The position numbers were made by a program, and so were the translations under genes. Of a stretch of DNA of 7,919 bases, positions 1 to 6,434 are shown piece by piece (positions within the stretch are counted from its first letter, which is position 1; each line of letters begins with the position of its first letter). Source of the stretch: Thauera sp. (GTDB lineage: Bacteria > Pseudomonadota > Gammaproteobacteria > Burkholderiales > Rhodocyclaceae); contig JAKLLJ010000148.1 of NCBI GenBank assembly GCA_023150215.1, positions 1 to 7,919 on the forward strand, written 5' to 3'. The notes beneath the pieces were generated by a model. It was not told the origin of the DNA. It saw only the letters and a list, made by a program, of their open reading frames with translations, and ran no database searches.

Positions 1-1
1 G

Positions 2-1246
2 TCGGTGCTGCTGTCGCCGGTGGGCTACGTGATGCAGGACGCCGTGGCCGACGCGATGACGGTCGAAGCCGTGCCGCGCCTGGATGCGCGCGGCACGCCG
101 ATCCCGCCGGAAACCATCCGTCTGATGCACACCACCATGCAGATGCTCGGTCGGGTGGCGATCATCGGCGGCACGGTGCTGGTGTCGCTCGCCAACGTGG
201 TGATGTTCCAAGGCTCCGAGAACCTGCCCGAGGCGGAAAAGGTCGCCATCTACCTGCGCATCTACGAGCTCGCGCTGGTCATCCCGCTGCTGTCGGTGAG
301 CGGCGTGCTGCTCGGCGGCGTCCTCAAGCGTCGCGAGGCAAAGCGACTGGCGACGCTCGGGCACAGCCGCGCCGACATCGACCGCCTGCTGCACGACCCG
401 GAAGAAAAAACCGCGCCCAACTGGTGGATCCTCGGCGGCAGTGCGGTGTTCGTGGCGCTCACCATCACCGTCGGCCTGTCGGGCATCGAGTACGGCCAGG
501 AGATCATCTTCGCCACCTCGTTCGCCATCATCGGCTTCATGATCAGCCGCCTGCTGCGCGAGCTCTCGCCCGAGGCCGCGCGCACCCTGCTCGGCACGGT
601 CATCATCATCTTCGCCTTCCGCGCCCTGCCCGGCCCGGGCGCAGGGGCGAGCTGGTGGATGATCGACGAGCTCGGCTTCGACCAGAGCTTCCTGTCGCGG
701 CTCGACCTCATCACCAGCGCGCTCACATTGGCCGGCCTGTTCCTGTTCCGCCGCTTCATGGCCGAGAAGTCGATCGCGCAGATTGTGATCTTCCTCACCG
801 TCGCCACCACCGCGCTGTCGCTGCCGATCATCGGCATGTTCCACGGCCTGCACGAATGGACCGCGGCGCACACCGGCGGCGTGGTCGACGCGCGCTTCAT
901 CGCGATCGCCAACACCGCGCTCGAATCCCCGCTCGGCCAGGTGTCGATGGTGCCGATGCTGGCCTGGATCGCGAATTCGGCGCCGCCGCATCTCAAGGCG
1001 ACCTTCTTCGCGGTGATGGCCTCGTTCACCAACCTGGCGCTCTCGGCCTCGCAGCTCGGCACCAAGTATCTCAACCAGCTCTACGCCATCGCGCGCGAGG
1101 TCAAGGACGCCGCCACCGGCGCCGTCACCACGCCGGCGGACTACGGTGAGCTCGGCGCCCTGCTCGTCACGGTGACGCTGATCGGACTCGCATTGCCGTT
1201 GGCGGCGATCCTGCTGACCCGGCTAGCCGGGCTGCGCAGCGCCTGA
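2..1246 (+). CDS. BT1/folate-biopterin-transporter-like MFS permease, 5'-truncated
   Basis: This is the C-terminal 414 residues of a polytopic inner-membrane protein. The frame is open to the window edge, so the true start is upstream and the GTG at 5 should not be taken as the start. About ten hydrophobic helices are visible, at roughly residues 50-70, 84-106, 140-160, 165-185, 193-210, 232-250, 257-280, 300-322, 332-352 and 385-410. The first helices of a 12-helix permease are probably missing. The near-N-terminal stretch reading QDAVADAMTVEAV resembles the acidic D-x3-D...VE segment of BT1/folate-biopterin transporters, an MFS branch, which is why I make that call. The substrate cannot be read from the sequence and other MFS-like permeases remain possible. 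Charged linkers (KRREAKR near residue 110, RRFMAEK near 250) fit cytoplasmic loops. A small inverted repeat overlaps the stop codon. There is no evidence of a link to the downstream GTPase gene. Confidence 0.6.
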   Translation, partial: SVLLSPVGYVMQDAVADAMTVEAVPRLDARGTPIPPETIRLMHTTMQMLGRVAIIGGTVLVSLANVVMFQGSENLPEAEKVAIYLRIYELALVIPLLSVSGVLLGGVLKRREAKRLATLGHSRADIDRLLHDPEEKTAPNWWILGGSAVFVALTITVGLSGIEYGQEIIFATSFAIIGFMISRLLRELSPEAARTLLGTVIIIFAFRALPGPGAGASWWMIDELGFDQSFLSRLDLITSALTLAGLFLFRRFMAEKSIAQIVIFLTVATTALSLPIIGMFHGLHEWTAAHTGGVVDARFIAIANTALESPLGQVSMVPMLAWIANSAPPHLKATFFAVMASFTNLALSASQLGTKYLNQLYAIAREVKDAATGAVTTPADYGELGALLVTVTLIGLALPLAAILLTRLAGLRSA

Positions 1247-1258
1247 GCCCGCTCAGGC
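1241..1258 (+). terminator. Short inverted repeat overlapping the permease stop codon
   Basis: GCCTGAG and CTCAGGC form a perfect 7-bp stem with a CCCG loop, and the stop codon TGA lies inside the left arm. The stem would fold at the mRNA 3' end. No T-run follows, only GC-rich sequence, so it is at best a weak or Rho-assisted terminator or a 3'-end stabiliser. Confidence 0.3.
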
Positions 1259-1339
1259 GCGCGGGGCGCGACGGGGTCAGGGGCCGAAGGGGGCGGAGTC
1301 GCCGGGGATGCTTCATTGAAGGGCGTGGCGTCGCGCGGG

Positions 1340-1421
1340 AAGGTTCGCGGCTTCCGCCGCTCCTACAGGGGGGCGATACCGTCCCGGGTGTGCTGTAGGA
1401 GCGGCGGAAGCCGCGAACCTT
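1340..1421. repeat. Head-to-head REP pair (BIME-like), 29-bp perfect inverted repeat
   Basis: Positions 1340-1368 and 1393-1421 are perfect reverse complements, separated by 24 bases. Each arm has the structure of a repetitive extragenic palindrome: a GTAG tetranucleotide (1395-1398 on +, 1366-1363 on -) followed by an internal GCGGC-GGAA-GCCGC hairpin. The two GTAG heads face each other. REPs with a GTAG/GTGG head are known in Pseudomonas and other proteobacteria and are mobilised in trans by RAYT transposases of the Y1 family. Membership in that class is inferred from form, and no RAYT gene is in the window. As RNA the unit would form one long hairpin, and it may insulate the permease transcript from the GTPase gene. 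Confidence 0.8.
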
Positions 1422-1448
1422 TCGGAGCCCGCAAACCTTTCGGAAGCC
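1413..1448. repeat. Tandem pair of an 18-bp-period direct repeat at the REP edge
   Basis: A GCRAACCTTTCGGA core occurs at 1413-1426 and again at 1431-1444, 18 bases apart, each followed by AGCC or GCC. The first copy overlaps the right arm of the REP pair. It looks like a partial duplication of the element's flank, as is common around REP clusters. Confidence 0.55.
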
Positions 1449-1610
1449 ATGAGTTTTCTCTTTGCCACCCCATTCGCCCCGGGGCTGGCGCCGGAAGCTG
1501 ACGTCCGCATCGTGGCGGCTGCAGCCCCGCTGCGCGGCGCGGCCGATTGCCTTCGCTGCGCGACAGGCACAGACTTGAGGGCATTCAATCGCACGGGAGA
1601 TGCACCATGA
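1449..1610 (+). CDS. Doubtful 53-residue ORF overlapping the GTPase start (ATGA)
   Basis: An ATG at 1449 opens a 53-codon frame that ends in TGA at 1608-1610. Its stop overlaps the ATG of the EF-G-like gene as ATGA, the classic arrangement for translational coupling. The predicted peptide starts MSFLFATPF and contains a Cys-x2-Cys pair near residues 34-37, but I recognise no family. Only a weak GGAAG lies upstream as a possible ribosome binding site. Chance frames of this length are common in DNA this GC-rich, and the downstream gene has its own ribosome binding site. I list it as a possible leader peptide, more likely fortuitous. Confidence 0.2.
   Translation: MSFLFATPFAPGLAPEADVRIVAAAAPLRGAADCLRCATGTDLRAFNRTGDAP
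1594..1599 (+). promoter_or_regulatory. Ribosome binding site fixing the GTPase start
   Basis: GGGAGA lies seven bases before the ATG at 1607. It decides the start: the frame is open back to 1547, but no in-frame codon there has a comparable site, and family similarity begins only after 1607 (NLALFGHAGSGKT). Confidence 0.65.
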
Positions 1611-3664
1611 CACCCAGCTCGGTTCACGACATCCGCAACCTGGCCCTGTTCGGCCACGCCGGCAGCGGCAAGACCACGCTGGTCGAGGCGCTGCTCGCCG
1701 CCGCCGGCGAGATCGGTGCGCCCGGCAGCGTGGAGCGCGGAGACACCGTCGCTGACTTCGATCCGCAGGAAAAGGCGATGGGGCACTCGCTGCACGCCGC
1801 GCTGGTGCATCTCGAATGGGCGGGTCACTGGATCAACCTGCTCGACACCCCGGGCCTGCCCGACCTCGCCGGCCGCGCATTGATCGCGCTGCCCGCGGTC
1901 GATACCGCGGTGGTGGTGATCAACGCCGCAGCCGGCATCGAGAGTGGCACCCGGCGCATGATGGATGCGGCAAAGGGCAAATGCCGGATGATCGTGGTCA
2001 ACAAGCTCGACGCCGCCGGTGCCGATCACGGCGCGCTGATGGAGTCGATCACCGCCACCTTCGGCCGCGAGTGCCTGCCGATCAACCTGCCCGCGGCCGA
2101 CGGCAGCCGCGTGATCGACTGCTTCTTCGCCCCGGACGGCACTGCCGCCACCGCCTTCTCAACGCCCGCCGAGGCGCATGACGCGATCGTGGACCAGGTC
2201 GTCGAACTCGACGAGGCGCTGATGGCGAAGTACCTCGAACAGGGCGAGTCGCTCGACCCCGAGCAGCTCCACGCCCCCTTCGAGCAGGCATTGCGCGAGG
2301 GCCACCTGGTGCCAGTCTGCTTCGTGTCCGCACGCAGCGGCGCGGGCGTGCGCGAACTGCTCGACATCCTCGGCAAGCTCGCGCCCGATCCCACCGAGGC
2401 CAACGTCCCCGCCTTCCTCAAGGGCGAAGGCAGCACCGCCGAGCCGGTCGAGGTCGCGCTCGATCCCGAGCGCCATGTGGTCGCCCATGTCTTCCAGATC
2501 GCCAACGACCCCTATCGTGGCAAGCTCGGCCTGTTCCGCGTGCATCAGGGCCAGGTGACGCCCAACTCGCAGCTCTACATCGGCGATGGCCGCAAGCCGT
2601 TCAAGGTCGCCCACCTGCTGCGCATGCAGGGCAGGAACACCGTGGAGAGCCCGCTCGCGGTCCCCGGCGACCTTTGCGCGGTGGCGCGCGTCGACGAGAT
2701 CACCCGCGATGCGGTGCTGCACGACTCCCACGACGAGGACTATTACCACCTCGCTCCCACGACCTACCCGCAGCCCGTGTTCGGTCTCGCACTGATGACG
2801 CGCAAGCCCGCCGACGAGCAGAAGCTGTCCGAAGCGCTGGCCCGCCTCACCGAGGAAGACCCCTGCCTCGAAGTCAGCTTCGACGCCCGCAACCGCCGCA
2901 CCGTGGTGCGCGGCCTCGGCGAGCAGCACCTGAAAATCGTGCTCGAGGAGCTCTCCGCGCGCTGGAACCTGCAGCTCGACACCGCGACGCCGAGCATCCC
3001 CTACCGCGAGACGATCACCGTGGTCGCCGAGGCGCGCTACCGCCACAAGAAACAGAGCGGCGGGGCCGGTCAGTTCGGCGAGGTCGCGCTGCGTGTCGAG
3101 CCGCTGCCGCGCGGCGCCGGTATCGAGCTGGGCGACGAGGTCAAGGGCGGCACCATCCCGACCAACTTCATGCCCGCAGTCGAGAAAGGGGTGCGCCAGG
3201 CCCTGATCGAAGGTGCTCTCGCCGGCTTCGCCCTGCAGGACATCCGCGTCGTGGTCACCGACGGCAAGCACCATGCAGTGGATTCGAACGAGGTTTCCTT
3301 CGTCACCGCAGGTCGCCATGCGCTGATCGAGGCGGTGCTGGCCGCGCGCCCGATCGTGCTCGAGCCCCTGCTCGACGTGCAGGTCAAGGTGGCCGACACG
3401 CTGTTCGGCGAGGTGAGCGCGGAGCTCGCTGGCCGACGCGGTCGGCTGACTGCGACCGACAGCCCGGCGCCGGGGTGGACGCTGATCTCGGCGCGCGTGC
3501 CGATGGCGGCGCTCGAAGGCTTCGAGAGCCGGCTGAAGGCGATCTGCGCCGGGGAGAGCGAGTTCGTGCTCGAGGCCGGCGGCCACGAACCGGCCCCGCA
3601 GGACGTGCAGGCCGAACTCACCCGCGTTTTCGCGAGTGGCAACGGCGGCAACGGAAGCCACTGA
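1607..3664 (+). CDS. Elongation factor G-like translational GTPase (FusA paralogue)
   Basis: This 685-residue protein has the five-domain EF-G architecture and is complete (EF-G is usually about 690-705). GTPase motifs are GHAGSGKT (16-23), DTPG (80-83), NKLD (132-135) and SAR (241-243). Domain II covers about 285-370, III about 387-462, IV about 468-580 and V about 585-670. Domain IV keeps the RHKKQSGGAGQFGEV signature and a tip segment HHAVDSNE, so ribosome binding seems likely. It is not the housekeeping factor: the P-loop reads GHAGS rather than GHIDA, and the switch I RGIT motif is replaced by MGHS (58-61). These are traits of the EF-G-like/EF-G2 paralogues often seen in bacteria, whose exact role is not settled. 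No str operon genes (rpsL, rpsG, tuf) adjoin it, which also argues for a paralogue. The short Gly/Asn-rich tail (GNGGNGSH) is probably disordered. Confidence 0.88.
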   Translation: MTPSSVHDIRNLALFGHAGSGKTTLVEALLAAAGEIGAPGSVERGDTVADFDPQEKAMGHSLHAALVHLEWAGHWINLLDTPGLPDLAGRALIALPAVDTAVVVINAAAGIESGTRRMMDAAKGKCRMIVVNKLDAAGADHGALMESITATFGRECLPINLPAADGSRVIDCFFAPDGTAATAFSTPAEAHDAIVDQVVELDEALMAKYLEQGESLDPEQLHAPFEQALREGHLVPVCFVSARSGAGVRELLDILGKLAPDPTEANVPAFLKGEGSTAEPVEVALDPERHVVAHVFQIANDPYRGKLGLFRVHQGQVTPNSQLYIGDGRKPFKVAHLLRMQGRNTVESPLAVPGDLCAVARVDEITRDAVLHDSHDEDYYHLAPTTYPQPVFGLALMTRKPADEQKLSEALARLTEEDPCLEVSFDARNRRTVVRGLGEQHLKIVLEELSARWNLQLDTATPSIPYRETITVVAEARYRHKKQSGGAGQFGEVALRVEPLPRGAGIELGDEVKGGTIPTNFMPAVEKGVRQALIEGALAGFALQDIRVVVTDGKHHAVDSNEVSFVTAGRHALIEAVLAARPIVLEPLLDVQVKVADTLFGEVSAELAGRRGRLTATDSPAPGWTLISARVPMAALEGFESRLKAICAGESEFVLEAGGHEPAPQDVQAELTRVFASGNGGNGSH

Positions 3665-3670
3665 GCGCCT

Positions 3671-3699
3671 TGGCCTCCAGCCCTGCCGGCCGGAGGCCA
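3671..3699 (+). promoter_or_regulatory. Intergenic hairpin between GTPase and DUF4212 genes
   Basis: TGGCCTCC (3671-3678) pairs perfectly with GGAGGCCA (3692-3699). A mismatch follows, then a further GCC/GGC inner stem around a five-base loop. It fills most of the 49-base gap between the two + strand genes. No T-run follows, so it is not a standard terminator. The right arm holds GGAGG, but that is 17 bases from the next ATG, too far to act as its Shine-Dalgarno site. It may mark an RNA-processing or attenuation point. Confidence 0.4.
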
Positions 3700-3713
3700 T
3701 CGGCGAGAACGAC

Positions 3714-3974
3714 ATGGAACTGGACGAACGCCAGCGCGCCTACTGGCGCAGCAACCTGCGCCTGACCTTCACGCTGCTCGGCGTGTGGTTCGCCGTAACC
3801 TTCGGCGGCGGCTACTTCGCGATTGAACTCAACACTCTGAGCTTTCTGGGGTTTCCGCTCGGCTTCTATCTGTTCGCGCAGGGCTCGCTGCTGATCTACC
3901 TGGGCATCATCGCGATCTACGTGGCGGCAATGAACCGCCTCGACCGCCGCTACCGGGTGGACGGCCGGCGCTGA
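3714..3974 (+). CDS. Orphan DUF4212 membrane protein (symporter small-subunit paralogue)
   Basis: This 86-residue protein has a polar N-terminus and two hydrophobic helices, about residues 17-36 and 47-72, followed by a basic tail (RRYRVDGRR). It matches the small protein at 6435-6695 along its length. Shared positions include YW near 10-11, WF...FG near 25-31, LN near 39-40, PLGF near 48-51, QGS near 56-58 and DR near 77-78. That identifies it as DUF4212, normally the small partner encoded just before a VC_2705-type sodium:solute symporter. Here no large subunit follows on the same strand; the only symporter is the convergent operon to the right, which has its own small subunit. I chose the ATG at 3714 because earlier in-frame starts would overlap the GTPase gene and add residues absent from the family. 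The ribosome binding site is weak (GGCGAG, about six bases upstream). It may be co-transcribed with the GTPase gene. Function is inferred only from the family. Confidence 0.82.
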   Translation: MELDERQRAYWRSNLRLTFTLLGVWFAVTFGGGYFAIELNTLSFLGFPLGFYLFAQGSLLIYLGIIAIYVAAMNRLDRRYRVDGRR

Positions 3975-4020
3975 ACCCCTCCACGGCCCGTCATCGCCAG
4001 GTTGGACGGCCGCAAACAAT

Positions 4021-4039
4021 CACGCACTTCGGGAGCGTG
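4021..4039 (-). terminator. Possible hairpin terminator between convergent genes
   Basis: CACGC (4021-4025) pairs with GCGTG (4035-4039) around a small loop containing TTCGG. It sits just beyond the stop codon of the minus-strand gene and 47 bases past the plus-strand DUF4212 stop. On the minus strand it is followed by ATTGTTTG, a poor U-tract. It may work in both directions for the convergent pair, but weakly. Confidence 0.3.
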
Positions 4040-4041
4040 CC

Positions 4042-4425
4042 TCACGGTTTCGCCGTCGGCTCGGCCTGATCGAGCTTCTTGCGGCGCGCAACGATCGGGT
4101 GCGCATGCCGACCGAGCGCGAAATCGAGGAAGAACTTCATCCAGATCGTCACCCCGGCGGCTGCGGTCCAGGTGTCGAAATCCATGCTGCCGGTCACGAC
4201 GCCGACGATCACGAAAATGATCACCACGCCACCGATGAGATTGATCGCCAAGGTGTAAGGCGCGAAGCGTGCCGGATCAGCTGGCGGCATGCCGCCCTTG
4301 AGCGCGACCTCGGAAAAATCCCGCTTGAAGAGGATCCGCCACGCCCGCCGCAGCCAGAAGAAGGCGATCGGGAACAGGGCGAGGAAGAGGATCCAGTTGA
4401 GGGCGATGCTTGCGTTGAAGATCAT
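4042..4425 (-). CDS. Small inner-membrane protein of unknown family
   Basis: I do not recognise this 127-residue protein. It has a hydrophobic helix at about residues 8-25, a basic linker (RRAWRILFKRD, 26-36), a polar stretch rich in Pro and Ala, a strong helix at about 57-78, and a more amphipathic third helix at about 86-105. The tail (RRKKLDQ) is hydrophilic and basic, so it is probably cytoplasmic. The start at 4425 is supported by GGAG (4435-4432) six bases upstream. A longer frame reaching 4500 would run through the terminator of the neighbouring operon and add a non-membrane basic leader, so I rejected it. It reads in the same direction as the symporter operon but lies 52 bases beyond that operon's intrinsic terminator. 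It therefore needs its own promoter or read-through; I see no convincing promoter. Being beside the symporter suggests, but does not show, a shared role. Confidence 0.7.
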   Translation of the reverse strand: MIFNASIALNWILFLALFPIAFFWLRRAWRILFKRDFSEVALKGGMPPADPARFAPYTLAINLIGGVVIIFVIVGVVTGSMDFDTWTAAAGVTIWMKFFLDFALGRHAHPIVARRKKLDQAEPTAKP

Positions 4426-4476
4426 GTGCTGCTCCGCTGCGCGCGGCCGATGCCGCGACGCGTCAGAAGGTGCCAC

Positions 4477-4511
4477 AAAAGAAAAGCCCCGCCAATCCAA
4501 CCGGCGGGGCT
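4477..4511 (-). terminator. Intrinsic terminator of the symporter operon
   Basis: On the minus strand a perfect 9-bp stem, AGCCCCGCC (4511-4503) with GGCGGGGCT (4493-4485), encloses a nine-base loop. It is followed directly by TTTTCTTTT (4485-4477, sharing the last stem base). It lies about 60 bases after the symporter stop codon. The plus strand has no T-run on the other side, so it acts for minus-strand transcripts only. Confidence 0.88.
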
Positions 4512-4570
4512 CCGGCCGCGCGGCGCGGCACGCTCGTGCCGTACCGCGCTATCCGTGACGATGTTGCCGA

Positions 4571-6427
4571 TCAGTGGGCGCCATCCACCAGCTTCGAGCC
4601 GCGCGGGATGCGCACCGCCTCGACCATGTGCTGGATGTGCTCCGGCGGCTCCTTGGTCACCTTGTCGACCACGATCGCGACGATGAAGTTCACCATCGCG
4701 CCGACCGCACCGAAGGCTTCCGGCGTGATGCCGAAGAAGCTGTTCGGGCCGCCGATCAGGTCGGCGAAGTCGGTGCCCTTGACGAAGAAGATGCCCTTGT
4801 GTGCGAACACGTAGAAGAGCGTGATGAACAGGCCTGCCAGCATGCCGGCGATCGCGCCTTCCTTGTTCATCTTCTTGGAGAAGATGCCCATCATGATCGC
4901 CGGGAACAGCGACGAAGCGGCGATGCCGAAGGCCAGCGCAACCGTACCGGCGGCGAAGCCCGGCGGGTTGAGACCGAGGTAGCCCGCGATCACGATGGCG
5001 ACCGCCATCGAGACCTTGCCTGCGAGCAGCTCGTTCTTGTCACTGATGTTCGGGTTGAACACCCCCTTGACTAGGTCGTGCGACACCGCCGAAGAGATCG
5101 CCATCAGCAGGCCGGCAGCGGTCGACAGCGCCGCAGCCAGACCACCCGCGGCGACCAGCGCGATCACCCAATTGGGCAGCAGCGCGATCTCGGGGTTCGC
5201 CATCACCATGATGTCGGCGTTCACCGTCAGCTCGTTGCCCTTCCAGCCCGCGGCCTCGGCCTTGGCCTTGGCATCGGCGCTCTTGGACTTGTCGTTGTAG
5301 TACTGGATACGACCGTCGCCGTTCTTGTCCTCGAATTTCAGCAGGCCGGTTTTTTCCCAGCGCTTCATCCAGTCGGGACGCTGCTCGTACTGCAGGCTGC
5401 TCTCGGTCGCGTACAGGTCGGCGTTCGCCTTCACCTTTTCCGGGTTCACGACCAGGTTGCCGCTGGCAGTGGTCTCGAGGCCGACCGCCTGGTTGACCGT
5501 GGCATGCAGGTTCAGCTTGGCCATCGCCGCAACGGCGGGCGCGGTGGTGTACAGCAGGGCGATGAAGACCAGTGCCCAACCCGCCGAGCTACGCGCGTCC
5601 TTCACCGTCGGGACGGTGAAGAATCGCATGATGACGTGCGGCAGACCCGCAGTGCCGATCATCAGCGACAGCGTGTACATGAACATGTTGAGCATGCTGC
5701 CCGGCATCGAGGTGGTGTATTGGTCGAAGCCAAGGTCCTTCACCACCAAGTCGAGCTTGGAGAGCAGCGAGGTGTCGGTGCCCGAGATGGCGGAACCGAG
5801 GCCGAGTTGCGGCAGCGGGTTGCCGGTGAGCTGCAGCGAGATGAAGATCGCCGGCACCAGGTAGGCAGCGATCAGCACGATGTACTGTGCGACCTGGGTG
5901 TAGGTGATGCCCTTCATGCCGCCGAACACCGCGTACATGAACACGATCGCCATGCCGATGTAGATGCCGGTTTCGCTGGAAACGCCGAGGAAGCGCGAGA
6001 ACGCCACGCCCACGCCAGTCATCTGGCCGATGATGTAGGTCAGCGACGCCGTCAGCAGGCACACCACCGCCACCGTCGACGCCGTCTTCGAGTAGAAGCG
6101 GTCGCCGATGAACTGCGGCACGGTGAACTTGCCGAACTTGCGCAGGTACGGGGCCAGCAGCATCGCCAGCAGGACGTAGCCGCCGGTCCAGCCCATCAGG
6201 AACAGGCCGCCGCCGTAGCCCATGTTGGCGATCAGGCCGGCCATGGAGATGAAGGACGCCGCCGACATCCAGTCGGCCGCAGTGGCCATGCCGTTGGTGA
6301 TCGGGTGCACGCTGCCGCCCGCGGCATAGAACTCGCTGGTGCTGCCGGCACGTGCCCAGATGGCGATGCCGATGTATAGCGCGAAGGACGCGCCGACCAC
6401 CAGATAGGTAATCGTTTGAAGATCCAT
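4571..6427 (-). CDS. Sodium:solute symporter large subunit (VC_2705/ActP-like SSS family)
   Basis: This 618-residue inner-membrane protein is probably a sodium-coupled importer of a small carboxylate. About 13 helices are visible, beginning at residues 5-25. Family hallmarks are the N-terminal AADWMSAASFISMAG segment (50-64), the GTAGLPHVIMRFFTV signature (258-272) and the AAALSTAAGLLMAISS segment (431-446). Acetate permease ActP is near 550 residues; the extra length comes mainly from a long hydrophilic loop (about 303-415) between two helices. With the N-terminus outside and basic residues in the other loops, that loop would be periplasmic. It contains DKNGDGRIQYYN (367-378), which resembles an EF-hand calcium loop. 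A DUF4212 gene directly upstream places it in the VC_2705-type two-component symporters rather than ActP proper. Its ribosome binding site lies in the end of that gene, seven bases away. Acetate or another short acid is an inference from the family. Confidence 0.9.
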   Translation of the reverse strand: MDLQTITYLVVGASFALYIGIAIWARAGSTSEFYAAGGSVHPITNGMATAADWMSAASFISMAGLIANMGYGGGLFLMGWTGGYVLLAMLLAPYLRKFGKFTVPQFIGDRFYSKTASTVAVVCLLTASLTYIIGQMTGVGVAFSRFLGVSSETGIYIGMAIVFMYAVFGGMKGITYTQVAQYIVLIAAYLVPAIFISLQLTGNPLPQLGLGSAISGTDTSLLSKLDLVVKDLGFDQYTTSMPGSMLNMFMYTLSLMIGTAGLPHVIMRFFTVPTVKDARSSAGWALVFIALLYTTAPAVAAMAKLNLHATVNQAVGLETTASGNLVVNPEKVKANADLYATESSLQYEQRPDWMKRWEKTGLLKFEDKNGDGRIQYYNDKSKSADAKAKAEAAGWKGNELTVNADIMVMANPEIALLPNWVIALVAAGGLAAALSTAAGLLMAISSAVSHDLVKGVFNPNISDKNELLAGKVSMAVAIVIAGYLGLNPPGFAAGTVALAFGIAASSLFPAIMMGIFSKKMNKEGAIAGMLAGLFITLFYVFAHKGIFFVKGTDFADLIGGPNSFFGITPEAFGAVGAMVNFIVAIVVDKVTKEPPEHIQHMVEAVRIPRGSKLVDGAH

Positions 6428-6434
6428 AATCCTC

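Noticed and set aside
424..1149. A 241-codon plus-strand frame inside the permease gene
   Set aside because: It is an out-of-frame shadow of the permease with an Arg/His/Ala-rich product, and the membrane-helix pattern belongs to the other frame.
1313..2029. Minus-strand frames across the REP region and the start of the GTPase gene
   Set aside because: Their apparent repeats (such as GFRRS and VGAAEAANL) are the REP palindrome translated, not protein repeats, and they continue antisense into the GTPase gene.
2159..3715. A 518-codon open frame on the minus strand
   Set aside because: It lies fully antisense to the EF-G-like gene, whose conserved motifs are unmistakable. Its translation is low-complexity, rich in Arg, His and Gly, as expected of a shadow frame in GC-rich DNA.
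2674..3765. A 363-codon plus-strand frame overlapping the GTPase and DUF4212 genes
   Set aside because: It is a shadow frame with a strongly Arg-biased product that overlaps two well-supported genes in another frame.
4455..4480. A sigma-54-like GG...GC pattern on the minus strand upstream of the unknown membrane gene
   Set aside because: The GG to GC spacing is 11 rather than 10 and the TT before GC is absent, so it does not meet the -24/-12 consensus.
4526..4541. A small CGGCAC/GTGCCG hairpin beside the symporter terminator
   Set aside because: It is six base pairs with no T-run, next to a far stronger terminator, and such short GC stems are common by chance here.
5078..6379. A 433-codon open frame on the plus strand
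   Set aside because: It is antisense to the sodium:solute symporter. The product is hydrophilic and repetitive in His, Arg and Asp, with no ribosome binding site or recognisable domain.
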